Numbered from the stretch's first letter, positions 48,596 through 58,889 are shown. The stretch: DNA of 64,000 nt from an uncultured Christensenella sp. (GCA_910586065.1 CAJUGI010000001.1:62001-126000), one strand, 5' to 3'. Notes: generated by a model from the letters alone, not told the origin. Numbers and translations: made by a program.

Positions 48596-50884
48596 ATGGA
48601 TATACTACTTGATAAACTGAACGAAGAACAATTAAAACCCGTAAAACAAACCGAGGGCGCCGTGTTGGTGCTTGCGGGTGCGGGTTCCGGCAAAACGCGC
48701 GTTTTAACTTCGCGCATCGCCTACATAATAAGAGAAGGTCTGGCGCCTCTGTCGCAGATTCTTGCAATAACCTTTACAAACAAGGCTGCGGGAGAAATAA
48801 AGGAGCGCCTTTTAAACATGCTCGGAGAGGGCGAAAGCAAATGGGTGTGCACGATTCATTCTATGTGCGTAAAAATTCTCCGCCAGTTTGCCGAACATGC
48901 GGATATAAAGCCGAATTTTTCGATTTATTCCGAAACCGAGCGCGCAAACGTAATAAAAAAATCTTTTCAGGAACTCGATTACGACGACGAAAAACTTTTA
49001 AAGGAAGCCAAACGCCACATAAGCAAGGCGAAAATGCTTGGGCTCGACCCCGACCAGTACGGCAGAAAATTCCGTTACGAACACGGAATGGAGGATATCG
49101 TCGTAATTTACGACCGCTATAACAAGCATTTAAAATCAAATAACGCGCTCGATTTCGATGATTTGCTTTTGGAAACGCGCAGGCTTTTGCGCCGTGACGA
49201 AGAAGTTAAAAATTACCTTGCCGATAAGTTTAAATACGTGCTTGTTGACGAGTTTCAGGACACGAACTCCGTTCAGTACGAAATAATAAAACTGCTTTCG
49301 TCCGTGCACGGCAACTTATTCGTCGTGGGCGACGACGACCAGTCTATTTACGGCTGGCGCGGCGCCGAAATCGAAAATATTCTGGCGTTCGACAAGGATT
49401 TCCCCAATGCAAAAGAGTTCAAGCTCGAACGCAACTACCGTTCCACAAAATCTATTTTAAGGCTTGCCAACTGTATAATAAAAAACAACGGCAACCGCCG
49501 CGGCAAGGAACTGTGGACGGAAGCGGAAGAAGGGGAAAAACCCGTTTATTTTCAGGCGGACGAAGAAGCCGGCGAAGCGCTTTTTACCGCAAAAACCATC
49601 AAGGAATCCGTAAAAAGCGGCAAAAACAAATATTCCGATTTTGCCGTATTAATGCGTATAAACGCGCTTACTCGTTCATATGAACAGGAATTCACAAAAT
49701 ACGGCATACCGTACAAGGTTTTCGGCGGTTTCAAATTTTTTGAAAGAAAGGAAATAAAGGACGTGCTCGCGTATCTGCGTCTTATTTCAAATCCGTTTGA
49801 CGACGAGGCGTGCGAAAGGATAATCAACGTCCCCCGCCGCGGCATCGGCGGCAAAACCTTGCAAACGATGTACGATTATTCCGCTCCGCTCGGCTTTTCG
49901 CTTTACGACGCCGCCGTTGATTGCAAAAATCTGGCGTTGCCTCAAAAAACGGGCGAAAAAATCGCGGACTTTGCAAAACTTATTCAGGGCTTTGTGCAGT
50001 CTGCGCAGGAAATTCCCGTTCCACAACTCGTCCGCAACGTAATTTCGCAAACCGGTTTGCGTTCCGCTTACGACGACGGCACCGACGACGGCGACGCGAA
50101 ACTGGCAAACTTAGAAGAATTTATCGCTTCGGTTGACGATTTCGCAAGGCTCAACCCGCAGGCGACTCTGGACGAATACCTCAATTCCGTCACCCTCGCT
50201 TCCGATACCGACGAGCTTGAAAACGGGGATTTCGTTACGCTCGCCACAATCCATTCGGTAAAAGGGCTCGAATTTCCGGCGGTGTTCGTCTGCGGTTTGG
50301 AAGAGGGTATTTTTCCCTCGTCGCGCTCGGACGACGACGGGCACGGCGAAGAAGAGGAGCGCAGGCTTATGTACGTTGCAATCACCCGCGCAAAGAACAG
50401 GCTGTATTTAACGCGTTGCAAGTCGCGTTATCTTTACGGGCACAGAGAACTCGCCTCGCCCTCGCGTTTTATTTTGGAACTTGCCCCCGAACTTGGCTCC
50501 GCGGCTTACGAACGCTCGGGCACAGGCTTCGGTAAAAGCTCCTACGGCGGTTACGGCGGAAGCGGATTCGGCGGCGGATACGGTTACAACAATAATTACG
50601 GAACGGTTAAATCTTCGGGAAGAGCGCTCTATTCCGAAGCGGACGAATTCGAAACATCGCGTGCAACAAGTTCTTTTAAGGGCGCTTTCGGCGGCGTAAA
50701 GCCGCAGGTAACAAAAAATAACAATGCGGGAAAATACGCCGTCGGTATGCGCGTTAAACACGCAAAATTCGGCGTCGGAATGGTGATTGCGGTAAAGAAC
50801 GGCGGCGCTACGATAAACGTCGCGTTCGAAGGTCAGGGCATAAAGGAACTTTCCGCTGCGTTGGCGCCGCTGACAATACTTTAA
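48596..50884 (+). CDS. pcrA: UvrD/PcrA family DNA helicase
   Basis: 762 residues. Superfamily 1A 3'-5' helicase for repair and replication. Walker A LAGAGSGKTRVLTSRIAY, Walker B LVDEFQDTN, motif III DDQSIYGWRGAE, motif IV ERNYRS, motif V TIHSVKGLEFPAVF and VAITRAKN are all present. A Gly/Tyr/Ser-rich linker (about 640-680) leads to the C-terminal tudor-like domain (VGMRVKHAKFGVGMVIAV). No strong ribosome site precedes the start. Followed 59 bases later by ligA, the usual pcrA-ligA pairing. Confidence 0.95.
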   Translation: MDILLDKLNEEQLKPVKQTEGAVLVLAGAGSGKTRVLTSRIAYIIREGLAPLSQILAITFTNKAAGEIKERLLNMLGEGESKWVCTIHSMCVKILRQFAEHADIKPNFSIYSETERANVIKKSFQELDYDDEKLLKEAKRHISKAKMLGLDPDQYGRKFRYEHGMEDIVVIYDRYNKHLKSNNALDFDDLLLETRRLLRRDEEVKNYLADKFKYVLVDEFQDTNSVQYEIIKLLSSVHGNLFVVGDDDQSIYGWRGAEIENILAFDKDFPNAKEFKLERNYRSTKSILRLANCIIKNNGNRRGKELWTEAEEGEKPVYFQADEEAGEALFTAKTIKESVKSGKNKYSDFAVLMRINALTRSYEQEFTKYGIPYKVFGGFKFFERKEIKDVLAYLRLISNPFDDEACERIINVPRRGIGGKTLQTMYDYSAPLGFSLYDAAVDCKNLALPQKTGEKIADFAKLIQGFVQSAQEIPVPQLVRNVISQTGLRSAYDDGTDDGDAKLANLEEFIASVDDFARLNPQATLDEYLNSVTLASDTDELENGDFVTLATIHSVKGLEFPAVFVCGLEEGIFPSSRSDDDGHGEEEERRLMYVAITRAKNRLYLTRCKSRYLYGHRELASPSRFILELAPELGSAAYERSGTGFGKSSYGGYGGSGFGGGYGYNNNYGTVKSSGRALYSEADEFETSRATSSFKGAFGGVKPQVTKNNNAGKYAVGMRVKHAKFGVGMVIAVKNGGATINVAFEGQGIKELSAALAPLTIL

Positions 50885-50943
50885 AAAACGCGCGTTTGCG
50901 GCGCTTGCCGTGTTACGCGCCGGTAGATAGAGGATAACTTTTT

Positions 50944-52881
50944 ATGTCGAGAATGCGTGAACTTGTTGACCAACTTAATAAATGGGCGTACGAATACTAC
51001 GTTCTGGATAACCCGTCGGTGGAGGACAGGGAATACGACAAACTTTACGACGAACTTTCAAAGCTGGAGGAGCAGTCTGGAACGGTCGAATTCGACAGCC
51101 CCACCAGGCGCGTGGGCGGCGACCCGGTCAAGGGTTTTGAAAAGCACGCGCATATTGCAAGGCTTTACAGTCTGGATAAGTGCGTTACTTACGAAAGACT
51201 TCAGGCGTTTTTAACGCGCGTCGAAAAATCCGCCGAAAATCCCGCGTATACCGTCGAATACAAGTTCGACGGTTTAACTATGTGTTTGACTTACGAAGGA
51301 GGTAAGTTCGTGCGGGCAACCACGCGCGGCAACGGCGTTGAGGGCGAGGACGTCACCGCTCAGTGCCTCACCATAAAAAGCTTTCCGCTCACTATTCCTT
51401 ACGGCGGCACTCTGGAAGTGCAGGGCGAAGCGGTTATCCGTCTCAGCGTTTTGCAGGAATATAACCGCACGGCAAAAGAACAGCTTAAAAACGCGCGCAA
51501 TGCGGCGGCGGGCGCTATAAGGAATCTGGACCCCCGCGTCACCGCCGAAAGAAAACCCGAAATTCTCTTTTATAACGTAAACTATATCAGCGGTGAAACA
51601 CTGCCAACGCAACAGGTGCACTTTGAATTTTTAAAGGAAAACGGTTTTAAGGTTTTTCCTTTTCTGCGTATGTGCAAAACGGCGGAAGAGGTGATTGCGG
51701 CAATCGAGGAAATAGAAGTCGGAAGAAAAACTCTCGACGTTTTAACGGACGGCGCGGTGATTAAGCTCAATTCCACTAAAGAGCGTGATATATTGGGGTA
51801 TACCGATAAATTCCCGCGTTGGGCAATAGCTTATAAATTCGAAGCCGAAGAGAGCGAAACAACGGTAAAAGAGGTCCGCTGGCAGGTTGGCAGAACGGGC
51901 AAGCTTACGCCGCTTGCAATAGTCGAACCCGTGGAGCTTGCAGGCGCCACGGTAAGAAAAGCAACGCTCAACAACTTCGGCGATTTAACGCGAAAAAACG
52001 TAAAGGTCGGCAGCAGGGTTTTAATCCGCCGCTCCAACGAAGTCATTCCCGAAATTTTGGGTGCAATAGGCGAAAACGACGGATACGAGGCGGTTAAAAA
52101 GCCGAAAACATGCCCCTATTGCGGCGCCGAAGTTATCGAAACAGGCGCAAATCTTTTTTGCCCCAACGTTTATTGCCGCCCCCGCGTAACCGGCAGAATC
52201 GAACACTTTGCGTCAAAGGACGCAATGGACGTAGAGGGGCTTTCCGAAATGACCGCAGGTCAGATGTTCGACGACTTAGGTTTGCGGAATTGTTCCGATT
52301 TATATTCGTATACAACCGAAGATTTCCGCAAATTAGAGGGTTTCAAAGATAAAAAAACGGCTAATATACTGGGGGCAATTCAAAAGAGCAAGAACGTTCC
52401 GCTGGACAGGTTCATTTTTGCCTTGGGTATAGACGGCGTCGGCAAAGTGGCGGCAAAGGACCTGGCAAAAACCTTTAAAAGCGTCGAAAGTTTAAAAAAC
52501 GCTGACAAGGAGAGCCTTCTGGAGCTTGAAAATATAGGAGAAATCACTGCGGAAGCTATTTTAAACTGGTTCAGAGACGAAAAAAATCTGGAAGAACTGA
52601 ATGCGCTTTTGGCTGCGGGCGTAACCCCGCAAACAAATAAAAACGTGCAAAAGGACGGCGTATTTGCGGGGCAATCCGTGGTTTTAACTGGCACTTTGCA
52701 AAACTTTAAGCGCAGCGAGGCGCAGAAACTTATCGAGGAGCGCGGCGGAGAATGCCAAAGCTCGGTTACTTCCAAAACCACTCTCGTCATAGCCGGCGAA
52801 GCCGCAGGCTCTAAACTCGAAAAAGCACAAAAGCTCGGCATAAAGATAATCGGCGAAGAAGAATTTTCTCAAATGCTTTAA
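50944..52881 (+). CDS. ligA: NAD-dependent DNA ligase
   Basis: 645 residues, slightly shorter than the usual 670. Ia domain (YYVLDNPSVEDREYDKLY), adenylation site YKFDGL with Lys107, OB fold, four-cysteine zinc site (CPYCG and CPNVYC), helix-hairpin-helix region and C-terminal BRCT domain (FAGQSVVLTGTLQNFKRSEA). Seals nicks using NAD. A GAGGAT site lies before the ATG. Strong terminator downstream. Confidence 0.96.
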   Translation: MSRMRELVDQLNKWAYEYYVLDNPSVEDREYDKLYDELSKLEEQSGTVEFDSPTRRVGGDPVKGFEKHAHIARLYSLDKCVTYERLQAFLTRVEKSAENPAYTVEYKFDGLTMCLTYEGGKFVRATTRGNGVEGEDVTAQCLTIKSFPLTIPYGGTLEVQGEAVIRLSVLQEYNRTAKEQLKNARNAAAGAIRNLDPRVTAERKPEILFYNVNYISGETLPTQQVHFEFLKENGFKVFPFLRMCKTAEEVIAAIEEIEVGRKTLDVLTDGAVIKLNSTKERDILGYTDKFPRWAIAYKFEAEESETTVKEVRWQVGRTGKLTPLAIVEPVELAGATVRKATLNNFGDLTRKNVKVGSRVLIRRSNEVIPEILGAIGENDGYEAVKKPKTCPYCGAEVIETGANLFCPNVYCRPRVTGRIEHFASKDAMDVEGLSEMTAGQMFDDLGLRNCSDLYSYTTEDFRKLEGFKDKKTANILGAIQKSKNVPLDRFIFALGIDGVGKVAAKDLAKTFKSVESLKNADKESLLELENIGEITAEAILNWFRDEKNLEELNALLAAGVTPQTNKNVQKDGVFAGQSVVLTGTLQNFKRSEAQKLIEERGGECQSSVTSKTTLVIAGEAAGSKLEKAQKLGIKIIGEEEFSQML

Positions 52882-52998
52882 AACTTCCGCAAAATAAATG
52901 CTCCGGCAAGACGCACGGTTTGCACGTCGGCGGAACGGGACGGCAAACAAGCTTTCAAATTTTTCAAAAATAAATAATCCGGTTAAAAAACAGCTTAT

Positions 52999-53040
52999 CG
53001 CGCGGACGAAAATTTCGTCCGCGCGCTTTACTTTTTTTAC
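52999..53040 (+). terminator. ligA terminator
   Basis: Thirteen-base perfect stem CGCGCGGACGAAA / TTTCGTCCGCGCG (52999-53011, 53013-53025) then CTTTACTTTTTTT. Confidence 0.88.
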
Positions 53041-53055
53041 AATATATGGTATAAT
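53027..53055 (+). promoter_or_regulatory. Promoter of the topoisomerase pair
   Basis: TTTACT (53027-53032), 17-base spacer, TATAAT (53050-53055), about 30 bases before the first topoisomerase start. Confidence 0.75.
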
Positions 53056-53087
53056 CATACGGTTAATAAACACAAGCAAGGGTAGTT

Positions 53088-55163
53088 ATGTCAGAAAAAA
53101 GTTACAACGCGGACGATTTGAAAATTCTCGAAGGACTGGAGGCGGTGCGCGTCCGGCCCGGTATGTATATCGGTTCGACGGGCGTTAAAGGACTTCATCA
53201 CATTCTGTGGGAAATTGTGGACAACGCCGTGGACGAAGCCGCCAACGGCTACGCCGACGAAATAACCGTAACTCTCCACGCCGACGGTTCGGCTTCGGTG
53301 CGCGACAACGGCAGGGGAATGCCAACGGACGTCAATTCCAAAGTGAAGATGAGCGGAGTTGAAATTATTTTTACAAAGCTGCACGCGGGCGGCAAGTTCG
53401 ACAACGAAAACTACGCCTTTTCGGGCGGTCTGCACGGCGTCGGCGCGTCAGTCACAAACGCTCTTTCAGAGTGGCTTAACGTTGAAGTTTACCGCGGCAA
53501 CGTGTTTAAAATGAGCTTTAAAAGCACGTTTGACAAGGAGCGTAAAAAATGGCTTTGCGGGGTGCCTGTCGCTCCGTTGAAAAATACCGGCGAAAAGACG
53601 GGGGAAAAGGGCACGTTTGTGCGCTTTATGCCCGATAAAGAAGTTTTCGAAACGGTTGAATGGAACTACGACACCATTTCCAAACGTTTAAAAGAGCTTG
53701 CGTTTTTGAACAAGGGCGTAAAAATAAGTCTGTTTGACGAGCGCGAATTTTATACAATCGAAGAGGGCGAAGAGGATGAAAACGGCTTTGCGGAAGGCGT
53801 AAAAGTAGCGCTTCCGGCAAGGGAGCCGGTCAGCTATAAATACGACGGCGGCGTTATCGATTTCGTCAGGTATTTAAACGGCGAAAAATTCCAGTTATAT
53901 TCCCAGCCCCTGTACTATGCCGCAATTAAAGACGTTCAGCTCAAAGGTTTTCCCGTCGGGAAAATAAAAATAGAATTCGCTTTCGCTCACACTAAAGACG
54001 ACACCGAAAGCTTGTTTTCATTCGTGAATAATATTTCCACAATCGAGGGCGGTTACCACGAAACGGGCTTCCATACCGGGCTTTTAAAAGTAATAAACGA
54101 CTACGCCAAGTCGAACGGCGTTTTAAAGGCTAAAGACCCGCTTTTCATCGCGGACGATATAAAGGAAGGTTTAACCGCGGTTTTAACCGTAAAAATGGCA
54201 AACGTCCAGTTCGAAGGACAAACAAAAACAAAGCTCGGCAACCCCGAAGTAAAATCCGCAGTCGAACAGACCGTAACGGAGGGGCTTTCGCAGCTGATAA
54301 AGAACAAGCAGTTAAAACCGGTATTCGATAAAATTGCGCAAAAGGCTAAGTTTGCCGCCGACGACAGAATAAAGCACCGCGCCGAGCGCGACGTTGCAAA
54401 AGCGGCTTCCGACAGCGACGGTTTGAATCTGGTCGGCAAGCTTGCCGCGTGTTCGGGCAGAAATCCCGAAATGAACGAACTTTTCATAGTTGAAGGCGAT
54501 TCGGCGGGCGGAACCGCAAAACAGGCGCGCATAAGGCAGTGCCAGTCGATTCTGCCACTCCGCGGCAAGCCCTTAAACGTTCAGAAAAAGACGGCCCTGC
54601 AGGCGCTTCAGAACGAAGAGATAAAAACGCTTATCTCCGCCATAGGCGCGGGGTTTAACCGCTCTTTCGACGTGGAAAAAACCAAATACAAAAAGGTAAT
54701 TATTTTATCCGACGCCGACCAGGACGGTATGCACATACGCTGTATTCTTTTAACGTTCTTCTTCAAATATATGCGCGAACTCGTGAATGCGGGATGCGTG
54801 TATATCGGAATGCCCCCCCTATATAGGGTGTTCAAGAAAGACGTTGTCGAATACGCTTACAACGACAAGGAACTTGACGAAAAGATTAAAATAGTCGGCA
54901 AGGGTTATTCGATACAGCGCTATAAAGGACTGGGTGAAATGTCGGCGGACCAGCTCTGGGACACGACTATGAACCCCGAAACCAGAAATCTCATTCAGGT
55001 TACCATAGACGACGCGGCGGAAGCGGCGAACGTTATAGAAATGCTTATGGGCGACAAGGTCGAAGGCAGAAAGGAATTTCTGGCGGCGAACGCAAACTTT
55101 AATAAGGTGGACGGCTTTATCGAAAAAGTTCATTTTAAAGCCGAACAGAGGGAGGAAGACTGA
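53088..55163 (+). CDS. parE: Type IIA topoisomerase ATPase subunit (ParE-like)
   Basis: 691 residues. GHKL ATPase motifs VDNAVDEA, DNGRGMP and GGLHGVGASVTNALS, TOPRIM domain EGDSAGGTAKQ and DADQDGMHI, C-terminal RYKGLGEMSADQLW. The LHAGGKFDNENY segment is closer to ParE than to GyrB. Stop overlaps the start of the partner subunit by one base. The pair is either topoisomerase IV or a gyrase; the ParE call needs comparison with other copies in the genome. Confidence 0.85.
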   Translation: MSEKSYNADDLKILEGLEAVRVRPGMYIGSTGVKGLHHILWEIVDNAVDEAANGYADEITVTLHADGSASVRDNGRGMPTDVNSKVKMSGVEIIFTKLHAGGKFDNENYAFSGGLHGVGASVTNALSEWLNVEVYRGNVFKMSFKSTFDKERKKWLCGVPVAPLKNTGEKTGEKGTFVRFMPDKEVFETVEWNYDTISKRLKELAFLNKGVKISLFDEREFYTIEEGEEDENGFAEGVKVALPAREPVSYKYDGGVIDFVRYLNGEKFQLYSQPLYYAAIKDVQLKGFPVGKIKIEFAFAHTKDDTESLFSFVNNISTIEGGYHETGFHTGLLKVINDYAKSNGVLKAKDPLFIADDIKEGLTAVLTVKMANVQFEGQTKTKLGNPEVKSAVEQTVTEGLSQLIKNKQLKPVFDKIAQKAKFAADDRIKHRAERDVAKAASDSDGLNLVGKLAACSGRNPEMNELFIVEGDSAGGTAKQARIRQCQSILPLRGKPLNVQKKTALQALQNEEIKTLISAIGAGFNRSFDVEKTKYKKVIILSDADQDGMHIRCILLTFFFKYMRELVNAGCVYIGMPPLYRVFKKDVVEYAYNDKELDEKIKIVGKGYSIQRYKGLGEMSADQLWDTTMNPETRNLIQVTIDDAAEAANVIEMLMGDKVEGRKEFLAANANFNKVDGFIEKVHFKAEQREED

Positions 55164-57646
55164 TGGCAAAAAAGAACTCGAACGGTTTTCAAACCTCCAT
55201 ACCACAGGGGCAAATTCATGTTCGGCCCATCGAAGAGGTAATGCCCGGCTCCATGCTCCCCTATGCGGAGTTTGTAATTTTGGACAGGGCTTTGCCCCGC
55301 GTAGAGGACGGATTAAAGCCCGTTCAGCGCCGCATATTATACACTATGTACGAAATGGGCTTAACGCCCGATAAGCCGCACAAAAAGTCGGCGAGGATAG
55401 TCGGCGACTGTATGGGTAAATTCCACCCCCACGGCGACGGTTCTGTTTACGACGCAATGGTAAGAATGGCCCAGCCGTTCAACATGCGTATGACTCTCGT
55501 AAACGGTCACGGAAACTTCGGTTCCGTTGACGGCGACCCCGCCGCGGCTATGAGATATACCGAAGCGAGATTGGAACCGCTTGCAATGGAGCTTTTAAAG
55601 GACCTCGAACAGGAGACCGTTCCGTTTTCGTTCAACTTTGACGACAGCCTTTTGGAGCCCGACCTTTTGCCGGGGCACTATCCCAATCTTTTAGTCAACG
55701 GCGCCAACGGAATCGCCGTGGGACTTGCAACAAACATTCCCACGCACAATCTTGGCGAAGTTATAGACGGTTGCTGTGCCTATATCGATAACCCCCGCAT
55801 ATCCTTGGGGGAAATGATGAAAATTATCCCCGGTCCCGACTTTTCCACCGGCGGTTATATAATCGCAAACGAGCTTAAGCAGGCGTATGAAACCGGCAAG
55901 GGTAAAATAACTCTCCGTGCAAAGTATTCGGTTGAACAGGGTGAAAACGGCAAAAAACTTATCATAATAACCGAACTGCCTTACCAGACTAACAAAGCCG
56001 AGCTTTTAAGAAAAATAATGCTCCAGCGAGAGGAAAAAAAGGAGCTTTTATCAGGCATTGCCGAAATTGTGGACGAAAGCGACAGGCAGGGTATGCGCGC
56101 GGTTATAACCGTTAAAAAGGACGCCGACTGCGACGTTATTTTAAACACTCTTTTAAAGTGCACCGACCTTGAGTGCACCTTCGGCATAAATATGGTTGCA
56201 ATCGCGGGCGGAAAGCCCAGACAGCTCGGGCTTTTGGATATCATAAGATACTACACACAGTATCAGCAGAAAGTTGTGGTGCGCCGTTGCCGCCACGAGC
56301 TTAAAGAGGCCGAGGCGCGCTGTCATATTCTGGAAGGGCTTATTATCGGCGTGCACAACGTGGACGAGGTTGTAAAAATTATAAAGACCTCTGAATCGAC
56401 TCCCGAAGCGCGCAGGCGCCTTATGGAAAGGTTCGCCCTCTCCGAAAAGCAGGCGCAGGCTATTCTGGATTTAAGGCTTGCGCGGCTTGCAAAGCTTGAA
56501 GTAACCAAGCTTAAAAACGAGCTTGCCGAACTCAGACAGCGCATTGCGGAAATAAAGAGAATTCTTGCCGACAAAGGCCTGCAAATGGACATAGTCAAGC
56601 GCGAAATGCTGGATATAAAACGCAAATACAAATGCGAGCGCAAAACGCAGATTGTCGATAACACGGAAAAGATTTACGTCAAGCGGCAGGATGTAAAGCG
56701 TGAGGTCTCGGCGTGGACGGTTGCGCTCACCGCGGCGGACGGCGTAAAATTTATGGAGCGCGAGGACTTCGAAGGCAACGCAAAGAAAAAGCTTATAAAG
56801 AGCGCGCCGCTCTCGCTTATGCACAAACAGGTCGTCAACTGCACGGGCGGAACCGTTTACGTGTTCACCAATCTGGGCAACTGCATAAAGGTCGACCTTT
56901 CGGATACGGACCCCTGCGATTACAAGTCGGCGGGGGTAAAGGCGGAAACGCTTGCCGACGGTGTGCAGAAAGGCGAATACGCCGTCAAAATTTTTGCGGA
57001 ACAGCAAATCAACCAGAATTCCACTCTTTTAATGTTTACAAAGGGCGGAACCGTAAAACGCACCGCGTGGAGCGAGTATATAAGTTTCGGCAAAAAGTTT
57101 TTCCCCGCGCTCAAACTTAAAGAGGGCGACGAACTCTTAACCGCGGAAACGTTCGACGAGGACGAATTTTCCACAATGCTTTTCGTAACCAAAAACGCGC
57201 TTTGCCTCAACGCCGAAAAGGACGACGTTCCCGTTCAGGGCAGGCTTGCCGGCGGTGTAAGGGGCATAACGCTTAACGACGGCGACGAGGTTGTTTTTGC
57301 CGCTCAGCAGAACGGCGAGGGAGAAATAATCGTGGTAACCACTCTGGGCGGCTTCAAGCGGGTAATTTCTTCACTGTTCGACCCCCGCGGCAGGGGCGGC
57401 AAAGGAATGATGCTTGCCGATATAAAGGGCAAGGGCGAAATTCTGTTTGCCGATTACGTAACCGTACCTTATAATCTTGCGATAGTTTCCGAAGAAAAGC
57501 AAGTAACCGAAATCAGCACCGAAAGCATTTCTATTGAAAGCCGCGTGTTCAAGGGCAGACCCGTAAAGGACGCGGGCACGGTTAAAAAAGTGGTTGCGTT
57601 AAAATACAAATCCGACTATTCCGGCGGCGTTCAGATTAAGATTTAA
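55163..57646 (+). CDS. parC: Type IIA topoisomerase DNA-cleaving subunit (ParC/GyrA-like)
   Basis: 827 residues. Winged-helix region KSARIVGDCMGKFHPHGDGSVYDAM, catalytic Tyr132 in AAMRYTEARLEP, tower and coiled-coil domains, then a six-blade C-terminal wrapping domain with a GyrA-box-like DPRGRGGKGMM. The residue equivalent to E. coli GyrA Ser83 is Gly93 here, and Asp97 matches Asp87. Gly at the quinolone-contact serine is unusual. Works with the ATPase subunit encoded immediately upstream. Whether this is gyrase or topoisomerase IV remains open. Confidence 0.87.
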   Translation: MAKKNSNGFQTSIPQGQIHVRPIEEVMPGSMLPYAEFVILDRALPRVEDGLKPVQRRILYTMYEMGLTPDKPHKKSARIVGDCMGKFHPHGDGSVYDAMVRMAQPFNMRMTLVNGHGNFGSVDGDPAAAMRYTEARLEPLAMELLKDLEQETVPFSFNFDDSLLEPDLLPGHYPNLLVNGANGIAVGLATNIPTHNLGEVIDGCCAYIDNPRISLGEMMKIIPGPDFSTGGYIIANELKQAYETGKGKITLRAKYSVEQGENGKKLIIITELPYQTNKAELLRKIMLQREEKKELLSGIAEIVDESDRQGMRAVITVKKDADCDVILNTLLKCTDLECTFGINMVAIAGGKPRQLGLLDIIRYYTQYQQKVVVRRCRHELKEAEARCHILEGLIIGVHNVDEVVKIIKTSESTPEARRRLMERFALSEKQAQAILDLRLARLAKLEVTKLKNELAELRQRIAEIKRILADKGLQMDIVKREMLDIKRKYKCERKTQIVDNTEKIYVKRQDVKREVSAWTVALTAADGVKFMEREDFEGNAKKKLIKSAPLSLMHKQVVNCTGGTVYVFTNLGNCIKVDLSDTDPCDYKSAGVKAETLADGVQKGEYAVKIFAEQQINQNSTLLMFTKGGTVKRTAWSEYISFGKKFFPALKLKEGDELLTAETFDEDEFSTMLFVTKNALCLNAEKDDVPVQGRLAGGVRGITLNDGDEVVFAAQQNGEGEIIVVTTLGGFKRVISSLFDPRGRGGKGMMLADIKGKGEILFADYVTVPYNLAIVSEEKQVTEISTESISIESRVFKGRPVKDAGTVKKVVALKYKSDYSGGVQIKI

Positions 57647-57653
57647 CCCCCAA

Positions 57654-57734
57654 ATTTTGCCTCTTTATAAATTGAAAAACGCTCGTTTTTTGGCAAAAAA
57701 CATTCAAAAAACGGCGTTTTTTAAAAGGCAAAAT
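57654..57734 (+). terminator. Multi-hairpin region after the topoisomerase gene
   Basis: An outer 9-base stem ATTTTGCCT / AGGCAAAAT (57654-57662, 57726-57734) encloses two small hairpins, AAAAACG / CGTTTTT and AAAAAACG / CGTTTTTT. The inner hairpins supply T-runs and probably end transcription. Confidence 0.6.
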
Positions 57735-57851
57735 GTCTGAAAATTACATAAAAAGGTCTGATTTGTCCATATAAAAACGCGCAACGGAAGGTTTGCGCTA
57801 TGAAACGATTTAACAAAAAATGTGTGTTGTAATCTTTTTTTATTTATGCTG

Positions 57852-57879
57852 TTGACATTTGAAAAAGATATGATATAAT
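57852..57879 (+). promoter_or_regulatory. Promoter of the Glu-rich membrane protein gene
   Basis: TTGACA (57852-57857), 16-base spacer, TATAAT (57874-57879), 50 bases before the start at 57930. The preceding 57735-57851 shows no gene. Confidence 0.85.
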
Positions 57880-57929
57880 ATTTTCTGTCAAAATTTATGA
57901 CGGTTACATTTATAATTGCGGAGGAAAAT

Positions 57930-58889
57930 ATGAGTACAGAAGTTGCGGTTATAGTGGGCGTGGTTGTCGGACTTGTCGTCGCTGTTGCGTTGTTCGGACT
58001 GATATACCTGATTGCGGTTTTACCCGAAATTAAGGCAAAAAAGGGCAAAAAACAGCCTGACGTTACCGAAATACAGCCCGAAAACGAAGAGGAGACGGTT
58101 GTTCAAAATTTAGAAGAAGAGGCTATGGAAGAAGCTGCGGCGGAAAATTCCGCGCAGTACGCCGAAGAGCCGGAAGAAGTTGCCGAAACCGTTGAAGAAG
58201 TTGCCGAAACGGCTGTAGAGGAAAAGGAAGAGGAAAAAGAACCCGAACCCGTAAAAGAAGAAATAAAAGAAGAACCGGCAAAAGTTGAAAAACCCGTTAA
58301 GGAAGAAGAGTCGGAAGAAGAACCCGAAGAGGAAGAAGAGGATGACGTTGAAGACAACGAGAGCGAAAAGGAAAAGGAAGTAAGACTTGCCGCAATCGAA
58401 TCCGCGCCCGAACTCGAACAGGGGCAGCGCTATAACCGCAGTTACAAAGCGCGGTTAATTCAGTCCAGCGATACGGTAAAGGGATGGTATTCGCAGATTA
58501 AAAACGCGGCGCTTTCTTATAAAGGAGTAAAAAGCAGCGTATCCTGGCGTCAGGAAAAAGTGACAAAGGGCAGAGTGCAACTTATAAAAATAGCTTTAAG
58601 GGGTAAAACGCTGTCGGTTTATTTCCCTCTCGAAGTAAGTAAAATCAAAAATTACGACGTTGAGGACGTTTCGGATAAGTCGGTTCACGCCGCAACTCCC
58701 TGTCTGTTGAGGGTTAAGAAAGAAGCTCACGTAAACCAGGCAATCGACCTTGTGTCGCAGGCGGCGGCAAAACTTGTGCTTGAGGAAACCGCGGCAAAGA
58801 AAACCGATTACGTAAAGGAATATAAGCTTGAAACCACCGAAAAGCTCATAGAAGAAGGGCTTGTAAAGGTTGTGGGCGGAAAGAAATAA
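57930..58889 (+). CDS. Glu-rich single-pass membrane protein
   Basis: 319 residues from ATG 57930, six bases after GGAGG. One N-terminal membrane helix (about 5-30, VAVIVGVVVGLVVAVALFGL), then about 120 residues of Glu/Pro/Val/Lys-rich low complexity (55-155), then a conserved-looking basic domain (about 165-319) starting RYNRSYKARLIQSSDTVKGWY and including SWRQEKVTKGRVQLIKIALRGKTLSVYF. The C-terminal domain is probably cytoplasmic. I do not recognise the family. Confidence 0.75.
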   Translation: MSTEVAVIVGVVVGLVVAVALFGLIYLIAVLPEIKAKKGKKQPDVTEIQPENEEETVVQNLEEEAMEEAAAENSAQYAEEPEEVAETVEEVAETAVEEKEEEKEPEPVKEEIKEEPAKVEKPVKEEESEEEPEEEEEDDVEDNESEKEKEVRLAAIESAPELEQGQRYNRSYKARLIQSSDTVKGWYSQIKNAALSYKGVKSSVSWRQEKVTKGRVQLIKIALRGKTLSVYFPLEVSKIKNYDVEDVSDKSVHAATPCLLRVKKEAHVNQAIDLVSQAAAKLVLEETAAKKTDYVKEYKLETTEKLIEEGLVKVVGGKK

